A stretch of DNA of 10,535 nt from an uncultured Erysipelotrichaceae bacterium (GTDB taxonomy: Bacteria > Bacillota_I > Bacilli_A > Erysipelotrichales > Erysipelotrichaceae). Positions 5,744 to 10,535 of the stretch are shown here, one piece after another. Below the pieces are notes generated by a model. The model was not told the origin of the DNA, searched no databases, and worked only from the letters and a program-made list of their open reading frames with translations. The stretch covers positions 1 to 10,535 of the forward strand of contig ONOV01000198.1 in assembly GCA_900319505.1 (NCBI GenBank), written 5' to 3'. Made by a program: the position numbers and the translations under genes. The number at the start of each line of letters is the position of its first letter. Positions within the stretch are counted from its first letter, which is position 1.

Positions 5744-6979
5744 ATGAACAGACTATATCAGGACGCAGAAGAAATCATGCATGCCTCAATCGAGGCAGTT
5801 CTGCCGGATGCGGCCGTACAGAAAGCTTTGAAACAGATGCCTTTCTGTGCCGGCAGATTGATTGTCATTGGCATCGGCAAGGCTGCTTTCAATATGTGTG
5901 AGGCAGCTGAAAAGATCCTCGGCAATCACATCACAGCCGGTTTATGCATCACCAAATACCACCATGTCAAACACCCTCTGCATATTATCCAGTGCATGGA
6001 AGCAGGCCATCCGATCCTGGATGAAAACACCATCATAGCCACAGGGAAGGCGGAAGAACTTGTCAGTGATCTTAAGGCAGATGATCTGGTTCTGTTTCTG
6101 GTGTCAGGCGGGGGCAGTTCCCTGTTTGAAGATCCTTTGATTGATCTTGAAACACTGCAGAAAATCAATACGGAACTGTTGAGAAGCGGTGCTTCAATTA
6201 GAGAAATCAATGCCGTCAGAAAGCATCTTTCCCATGTCAAAGGCGGCCGGTTTGCCCGCCTCTGTGCTCCAGCTATGGTGTATCAGGTTGTTCTTTCCGA
6301 TATCATCGGCAGTCCTCTGGATGCCATTGCCTCAGGTCCGGCTTATCCGGATGCGACAAGTTCATCCGATGCATTTGCCATACTGCAGAAGTATGGCATT
6401 GGAACAGATGAAAACACGGTATCCGCTTTGAACCGGGAGACACCGGACAGGCTGGATAATGTAGAGACATGTATTGCCGGCAGTGTGGAAGATCTCTCAG
6501 CCGCTGCCATGAAAGAGTGCAGAGCGCTTGGCTATGAAACGTATCTTCTGACTTCATCGCTTGATTGTGAGGCAAAGGAAGCAGGTTCATTTCTTTCTGC
6601 CATTGCCCGTGAACACTGCCATGACAATAAAAATATTGCTTTTCTTGCCGCCGGAGAAACAGTAGTTCATGTGCGGGGCAATGGCAGAGGCGGCAGAAAC
6701 CAGGAACTTGCCCTGTCAGCTGCCAAAGGCATTTCTTCCCTGGAAAATGCAGTGATCTTTTCCTTCGGTTCAGATGGAACAGATGGACCGACCGATGCGG
6801 CCGGAGGCATTGTGGATGGCAGCACCGCAGAAAAGCTGAAAGAAAAAGGCATCGCCATTGATGCTGTTCTGAACAATAACGATGCCTGGCATGCATTAAA
6901 GGAAGTCAATGGTCTGCTGATCACCGGACCGACCGGTACCAATGTCAATGACCTCAGTGTCATTCTGATCCGGAAATAA
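5744..6979 (+). CDS. Glycerate 2-kinase (class II, DUF4147/MOFRL family)
   Basis: The enzyme phosphorylates D-glycerate to 2-phosphoglycerate with ATP in the cytoplasm, feeding serine, glycolate or sugar-acid breakdown into lower glycolysis (GckA/TtuD family). At 411 residues it has all family landmarks: GIGKAA with the likely catalytic Lys46, SGGGSSLFEDP (121-131), INAVRKHLSHVKGGRFA (155-171), LSDIIGSPLDAIASGP (184-199), then the C-terminal MOFRL part with GNGRGGRNQELAL (312-324), GSDGTDGPTDAAGG (342-355) and GPTGTNVNDL (395-404). The N-terminus fits the family, so ATG 5744 is secure although no Shine-Dalgarno precedes it. No glycerate-producing genes or transporter lie beside it, so its pathway is not evident. 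Its TAA directly abuts the stop of the convergent degV gene. Confidence 0.95.
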   Translation: MNRLYQDAEEIMHASIEAVLPDAAVQKALKQMPFCAGRLIVIGIGKAAFNMCEAAEKILGNHITAGLCITKYHHVKHPLHIIQCMEAGHPILDENTIIATGKAEELVSDLKADDLVLFLVSGGGSSLFEDPLIDLETLQKINTELLRSGASIREINAVRKHLSHVKGGRFARLCAPAMVYQVVLSDIIGSPLDAIASGPAYPDATSSSDAFAILQKYGIGTDENTVSALNRETPDRLDNVETCIAGSVEDLSAAAMKECRALGYETYLLTSSLDCEAKEAGSFLSAIAREHCHDNKNIAFLAAGETVVHVRGNGRGGRNQELALSAAKGISSLENAVIFSFGSDGTDGPTDAAGGIVDGSTAEKLKEKGIAIDAVLNNNDAWHALKEVNGLLITGPTGTNVNDLSVILIRK

Positions 6980-7891
6980 TCAGCGGTGTTCCATTCTGGC
7001 CCTGAAGCGTTCGGGATATCTGCCTCTGCCCCAGGAAAAGAGACACATATGTTCCGGTCCGGTATGGGTACCGACGACCGGTCCTATCTGTGTGATGATG
7101 ACATCTTTACAGGGAATCTGATCCTTTACTGCTTCTTTGAGCTGCTGTGCTTCTGCATAACAGTCTGTTTCCGATATGAACAGAATCTGCTCTTCCGGAT
7201 GAACAATGGTTTCCCTGGTCAGATCAATCAGCCGCTGCAGACTTTCCTTTCTGCCGCGAACCGAACCGATCAGGCGCAGCCTGCCTTCCTGATCCACAAC
7301 TAATACCGGCTTGATATCAAAGGTACCTGAAACAAACGCTACCGTAGGGGCAATCCGGCCGCCCCGTTTCAATGTATCAAGCTCACCTACGGTAAAGTAA
7401 TGCGACAGGTTCATGCGGTGGGCCAGCAGCCAGGTCTCATTTTCCTGTATCGTCATGCCTTTTTCCTTATTTACCGCTGCCTGTAGGGCAAACACCCCTT
7501 CCCCGCCGCAGGCACACAATGAATCCACGGCAATGATCGTACGGGCAGGATATTCTTTTCTTAACTGATAAACGGCATGACAGGCATTGTCATAGGTCTT
7601 GGAAAGGCCGGAAGAAAAAGAGATGTACATCACATCTTTTCCAGCGGAAAGAACCGGACGGAATGTTTTCAGAAAAACATCCGGGGAAATCATGGATGTT
7701 TTAGTCTTCATCCCTTCTCTGACTTTCTGATAGAAATCTTCTGAAGCATAGCTGCGAAAATCCGGATAATGCAGAAACGTACTGCCATCCGGCAGGATCA
7801 CTTCCATCGGTATGACATGGATGTCATGGCGATCCAGGATATCCTGGTTCATATCACAGCAGGCATCCGTAAATAAAACATAGTCTTTCAT
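6980..7891 (-). CDS. DegV-family (FakB-like) fatty-acid-binding protein
   Basis: DegV/FakB proteins hold a fatty acid and, with FakA, present it for phosphorylation to acyl-phosphate in Gram-positive bacteria. The 303-residue protein shows the family order: VLFTDACCDM (5-14), TKTSMISP (63-70), ISFSSGLSKTYDNA (90-103), VDSLCACGGEG (122-132), FTVGELDTLKRGGRI (166-180), IKPVL (193-197) and the C-terminal GPVVGTHTGPEH (270-281). The usual TDS is TDA, SGLSGT is SGLSKT and HTGPGA is HTGPEH, so ligand preference may differ; binding-site residues Ser93 and His276 appear kept. It is the last gene of a three-gene operon, 20 nt after the 84-residue gene, with only a weak AAGAGAG site. No fakA is visible here, so naming it fakB would be too strong. 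Confidence 0.93.
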   Translation of the reverse strand: MKDYVLFTDACCDMNQDILDRHDIHVIPMEVILPDGSTFLHYPDFRSYASEDFYQKVREGMKTKTSMISPDVFLKTFRPVLSAGKDVMYISFSSGLSKTYDNACHAVYQLRKEYPARTIIAVDSLCACGGEGVFALQAAVNKEKGMTIQENETWLLAHRMNLSHYFTVGELDTLKRGGRIAPTVAFVSGTFDIKPVLVVDQEGRLRLIGSVRGRKESLQRLIDLTRETIVHPEEQILFISETDCYAEAQQLKEAVKDQIPCKDVIITQIGPVVGTHTGPEHMCLFSWGRGRYPERFRARMEHR

Positions 7892-7911
7892 AACAGGCAG
7901 AAGTCTCTCTT

Positions 7912-8166
7912 TCAGGCAAGCAGCGGCATGATGCAGTCACGGTAGATGACATTGAGCCGCTGTCCGACCGGATTGACATTTTCACCGGTAATTCCGTATC
8001 TGATATAGCTGGAACGATAATCCAGCAGGAAGTCATTCAAAGAAGAATCCGCAATGGTGATGACTACTTTTTCTCTCTGGTAGACAATGGCGCGTACATA
8101 GCGGGAAAGAGTAGGCATATACTGGCGTAGAAACAGATAATCTTTGCTGGGCATGGTAATCTCCAT
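7912..8166 (-). CDS. Small protein of unknown function (84 residues)
   Basis: I do not recognise this protein. The ATG at 8166 has AAAGGGG 7 nt upstream, a good ribosome-binding site, and the gene sits between two well-identified genes with gaps of 28 and 20 nt, so it is very likely real and co-transcribed. The sequence begins MEITMPSKDYLFLRQYMP; residues 27-39 (IVYQREKVVITIA) look like a pair of beta-strands, flanked by helical stretches, and the end contains Tyr-Arg-Asp-Cys. There is no signal peptide, membrane segment, zinc motif or helix-turn-helix that I can see. A second in-frame ATG five residues in (MPSKDY) has no comparable site. Function is open. Confidence 0.75.
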   Translation of the reverse strand: MEITMPSKDYLFLRQYMPTLSRYVRAIVYQREKVVITIADSSLNDFLLDYRSSYIRYGITGENVNPVGQRLNVIYRDCIMPLLA

Positions 8167-8194
8167 CTTCTTTCCCCTTTCTTCCTGAATGATT

Positions 8195-9709
8195 TTAACG
8201 TTTTACAGTGATGTTATGAACCGGTGTAAAGGAAACCGGCTGATGCGACTGAATGTAATCGGCCAGCAGTTCAACCATGGAAGTCTGTATTTCCTGTACA
8301 AAGGGCAGTCTGACTAACATGGTGAAGTTGCCGCCGCCGTTTGCCCGGTAATTGTTGAAGGCTATGGTAAAGACATCATCGTCCTTTACTTCTCTTCCTT
8401 TGTAAGTCAGGGCGGTAATGCGATGGCCGATGGGTTCGGATACGGAAATGGTATAGTCGATGCCGTCTACCATATCATAGTTGTAGAGTTTTGGAGAAGG
8501 TGTCAGATAGGCCGGATTGATGCCGATGCCGTCTGCTTTGCAGGAAAAGAAGGAAGCGTTGCTCTCCAGATACTGCCGCAGCGTCTTGCCATCGATCTTC
8601 TTGACGATAATGGTATTGGGAAACATATAGGCCGATACAAGATCACGCATGGTGATATCAGCCGGCAGGCCCTTTGTATGGGGATAGAGCGGGGTTGCGG
8701 AAAGTTCTGCCCCGGACGCTTCCAACACGACTTTATTGACAAAGGTAATCCACTGGGGTTTATGGACCCGGTCATTTCTTTCAGAATGAATGGAAAGATC
8801 CACATCCGTGTGTCCCAGAGGCTGATCCAGCCACTTCTGGCATTCCTCCTCTTCTTTCTGTACGCGCTTAAGCAGATCTTCATCCGCCGGCGTATCCACT
8901 TTGAGAATATTTGTTTCAATATGATCCGGATACAGATCAATACAGGCCAGCTCTCTGCCGTTATAGGATGTTTCCGTATAGTATGTATCAAACAGCTTTC
9001 CGCTTAAAGAGCGGTGCTGGTGGCCCATGATCATGACATCGATGCCTCTGACTTTTTCCATGATGGCATAGGCTTCATTTTCACCCGTCAGCTCTTCTGT
9101 CTGTTCTCCGGTTGCAGGATCTCTTTCCAGAGAGCCATGGTACATACAGATGATATAATCCGGCTTTTCCAGTCTTTTCAATGTATCAACCGTCTTCGCT
9201 GCCGTTTCAAGGGCATCTTTGAATTTACAGTGTCTGATATGAGATTTCTTTTCCCAATGGGGAATATACTGGGTTGTCAGAGCAAACAGCGCTACCTTCA
9301 CCCCGTTGAAATTACGGATGACATAGGTAGGTCCATAGGGCTTTCCATGGAAGTTCCAGTTGGAGGTGATGCATGGTGCCTTCAGGTTCTGCAGGTGCAT
9401 CATCAGTACTTCTTCCCCATAATTGAAGTCATGATTGCCCACATTGACATAGTCATAGCCGATCTCATTCATGGCTGTGGTGACCGGGGCGATTTCATCC
9501 GGATGAAACCGGTTGTGGTAGATGGATAAGGCAGAGCCTTCCAGTACATCGCCATTATCCAGTATCAGTGTATTTTCATCCCGCAGGGAATCCACCAGGG
9601 TCCTGATGCGTCCGAATCCCTCCATCCTGCTTTTTCCATCCGCATAGCTGTAAGGAAAGACTGTGCCGTGCACATCTGTTGTTGCCAGTATCCGTATTCG
9701 TTTTGTCAT
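8195..9709 (-). CDS. 5'-nucleotidase / cyclic nucleotide phosphodiesterase-type metallophosphoesterase
   Basis: A UshA/CpdB/YfkN-type two-domain enzyme that hydrolyses phosphate from nucleotides or related esters. In the 504-residue protein the N-terminal two-metal phosphoesterase motifs are TTDVHG (Asp12, His14), LDNGDVLEGS (Asp54), VGNHDFNYG (Asn92, His93), MYHG (His191) and MGHQHR (His230, His232). The C-terminal nucleotide-binding domain shows MFPNTIIVKKIDGKTLRQYLE, the YDMVDGIDYTI segment and NNYRANGGGNF. There is no signal peptide or wall anchor, so unlike most UshA relatives it is predicted to be cytoplasmic. I start it at ATG 9709 (MTKRIRIL): the longer start at 9748 would place the gene's own TATAAT inside the coding region, and AAGGA lies 11 nt before 9709. 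First gene of the operon with the 84-residue protein and degV. Confidence 0.93.
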   Translation of the reverse strand: MTKRIRILATTDVHGTVFPYSYADGKSRMEGFGRIRTLVDSLRDENTLILDNGDVLEGSALSIYHNRFHPDEIAPVTTAMNEIGYDYVNVGNHDFNYGEEVLMMHLQNLKAPCITSNWNFHGKPYGPTYVIRNFNGVKVALFALTTQYIPHWEKKSHIRHCKFKDALETAAKTVDTLKRLEKPDYIICMYHGSLERDPATGEQTEELTGENEAYAIMEKVRGIDVMIMGHQHRSLSGKLFDTYYTETSYNGRELACIDLYPDHIETNILKVDTPADEDLLKRVQKEEEECQKWLDQPLGHTDVDLSIHSERNDRVHKPQWITFVNKVVLEASGAELSATPLYPHTKGLPADITMRDLVSAYMFPNTIIVKKIDGKTLRQYLESNASFFSCKADGIGINPAYLTPSPKLYNYDMVDGIDYTISVSEPIGHRITALTYKGREVKDDDVFTIAFNNYRANGGGNFTMLVRLPFVQEIQTSMVELLADYIQSHQPVSFTPVHNITVKR

Positions 9710-9736
9710 TGTACCAATTTCCTTTTTCCTGCTCCT

Positions 9737-9742
9737 ATTATA
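9737..9742 (-). promoter_or_regulatory. -10 element of the nucleotidase operon
   Basis: A perfect TATAAT reads 9742-9737 on the minus strand. The expected start near 9730 gives a 21-nt leader with AAGGA before ATG 9709. An AGGAG directly after the -10 (9736-9732) would fall in the discriminator and is not the ribosome-binding site. No convincing -35 is found at 16-18 nt. Confidence 0.55.
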
Positions 9743-9771
9743 AGACATTCCACCGGTCTGAATGGTAAGAT
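9742..9771 (+). promoter_or_regulatory. Tyrosine phosphatase promoter, leaderless spacing
   Basis: AAGACA (9742-9747, 4/6 to TTGACA), an 18-nt spacer, and TAAGAT (9766-9771) with an upstream TGG, making an extended -10 (TGnTAAGAT from 9763). The hexamer ends 6 nt before ATG 9778. It overlaps by one base the -10 of the divergent nucleotidase promoter, so the two polymerase footprints would clash. Confidence 0.55.
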
Positions 9772-9777
9772 GACAGT

Positions 9778-10533
9778 ATGTTTAAAGATGAATTCAACTT
9801 CAGAGAACTCGGCGGCAATCCGACCAGATTCCATACCGCCGTGAAATACCACCTGTTCTATCGCAGCAGCGGTCCCTATCGCATGAATTCCAGCGAAAGA
9901 GAAGAGCTGTTCTCCCTTCATATTGTTTCCGTGCTGGATATGCGTACCAGGGCAGAAAGTGAAAAGAACCCCGATCCTTTCATACCCGGTGCTCATATCA
10001 TTCAGCACAGCGGAGCTGTTTCCAAAGGCGGAGAAGACATTGATTTCTCTCCGGCGGGAATGGATAAGATCGGAAAGGAAGGCGAAGAGCAGCTGCAGAA
10101 GCTTGCGCAGTACTACATGGACATGCCCTTTGGCAACGAAGCCATTCAGGTTATGTTCAATGAGATTCTCAAAGGCAGCGTACCGATCTTGATTCACTGT
10201 GCCACCGGCAAGGACAGAACAGGTGTTGCCTGCATGTGTCTGTTGATGGCGCTTGGGTGTGAAAGAGAGACGGTCCTGAAGGATTATCTGCTTTCCAATG
10301 TTTACCGCAGGGAAAGAATTGATAAAGTCATGGCCCGCAATCAGGATCGCATTGCCCTTCATCCGGAATTGAAGGAACTGATCCAGATGAAGGAAGGCGT
10401 ATCAGAGAGAACAGGCAATGAAGTTCTGGATGAAGTGGAAAGAAGATATCCGGATTATGATACCTTCCTGAAAGAAGAATACGGCCTTGATGCAGAAAAG
10501 CTGGCATATCTCAGGAAAACATACACGGAATAA
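9778..10533 (+). CDS. LipA/MptpB-type protein tyrosine (phosphoinositide) phosphatase
   Basis: The 251-residue protein belongs to the bacterial Y_phosphatase3 family, which includes Listeria LipA and Mycobacterium MptpB. The signature P-loop is HCATGKDRTG (140-149), with nucleophile Cys141 and Arg147; the Lys-Asp inside the loop is typical of members that also act on phosphoinositides. FRELGG (8-13) near the N-terminus and LDMRTRAE (53-60, family DLR motif) complete the pattern, so the ATG at 9778 is well placed. There is no secretion signal in the sequence, hence probably cytoplasmic; LipA-like enzymes can also be exported, so location is uncertain. It has no Shine-Dalgarno and is transcribed away from the nucleotidase operon. 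The gene is complete; its TAA is 2 nt before the window end. Confidence 0.93.
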   Translation: MFKDEFNFRELGGNPTRFHTAVKYHLFYRSSGPYRMNSSEREELFSLHIVSVLDMRTRAESEKNPDPFIPGAHIIQHSGAVSKGGEDIDFSPAGMDKIGKEGEEQLQKLAQYYMDMPFGNEAIQVMFNEILKGSVPILIHCATGKDRTGVACMCLLMALGCERETVLKDYLLSNVYRRERIDKVMARNQDRIALHPELKELIQMKEGVSERTGNEVLDEVERRYPDYDTFLKEEYGLDAEKLAYLRKTYTE

Positions 10534-10535
10534 AA

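Noticed and set aside
5733..5747. Four-codon frame (Met-Met-Asn-Val) overlapping the glycerate kinase ATG
   Set aside because: It follows from the -10 sequence TATGAT and would lie upstream of the predicted transcript start.
6303..6896. 197-codon minus-strand frame inside glycerate kinase
   Set aside because: Composition is unnatural (many Cys, His and Gln) and it is a shadow of the conserved kinase frame.
6947..6964. Hairpin AATGAC/GTCATT near the end of glycerate kinase
   Set aside because: Six-bp AT-rich stem with no T-run on either side; within conserved coding sequence, so not called a terminator.
8423..9529. Plus-strand frames of 194 and 171 codons opposite the nucleotidase
   Set aside because: Both lie entirely antisense to a motif-complete enzyme and show no recognisable domain.
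9707..9748. Longer start for the nucleotidase at 9748
   Set aside because: It would put a perfect TATAAT inside the gene, has no ribosome-binding site, and adds 13 residues ahead of the family's natural N-terminus.
9706..10362. 218-codon minus-strand frame opposite the tyrosine phosphatase
   Set aside because: The plus frame carries FRELGG and HCATGKDRTG, so the minus frame is a shadow.

Overview
The window is an ordinary, gene-dense stretch of chromosome from a low-to-mid GC Gram-positive bacterium (Bacillota). The Mfd, RqcP and DivIC sequences are of Firmicutes type, and the order pth–mfd–rqcP–divIC is a shortened form of the Bacillus subtilis spoVC(pth)–fin–mfd–spoVT–yabM–yabN–rqcP–yabP–yabQ–divIC region. 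The sporulation-linked members (fin, spoVT, yabP, yabQ) are absent. That suits a non-sporulating lineage; Erysipelotrichia is my best guess, by inference only. No phage, IS element, CRISPR array, tRNA or rRNA is visible.

Layout. At 1-17 (minus) there are the first six codons of a gene that runs off the left edge. From a divergent promoter region, the plus strand carries a membrane-anchored, acidic-tailed protein of unknown function (129-998), translationally coupled to pth (995-1573) and ended by a strong intrinsic terminator. Next come mfd (1628-5062), coupled to rqcP (5059-5340), and then divIC (5372-5707), which has its own promoter and terminator. A glycerate 2-kinase gene follows (5744-6979). 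It abuts, with no spacer, a minus-strand operon that reads, in transcription order, 5'-nucleotidase/metallophosphoesterase (9709-8195), an unknown 84-residue protein (8166-7912) and a DegV/FakB-type lipid-binding protein (7891-6980). A divergent gene at the right end (9778-10533) encodes a LipA/MptpB-type tyrosine phosphatase.

How the genes work together. The left half deals with translation and damage housekeeping plus division: Pth recycles peptidyl-tRNA, RqcP rescues stalled 50S subunits, Mfd clears stalled RNA polymerase, and DivIC is a divisome scaffold. The right half holds metabolic and signalling phosphotransfer enzymes with no obvious single pathway.

Most interesting signal. Three genes (divIC, glycerate kinase, tyrosine phosphatase) have no Shine-Dalgarno sequence. 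Each instead has a -10-like hexamer ending exactly 6 nt before its ATG, which would place the transcription start on the A of the ATG. mfd shows a looser version. The gene-1, pth, nucleotidase and 84-residue genes of the same window have normal Shine-Dalgarno sequences. This points to leaderless mRNAs coexisting with led mRNAs in a Firmicute. I found no convincing wholly new multi-gene system.
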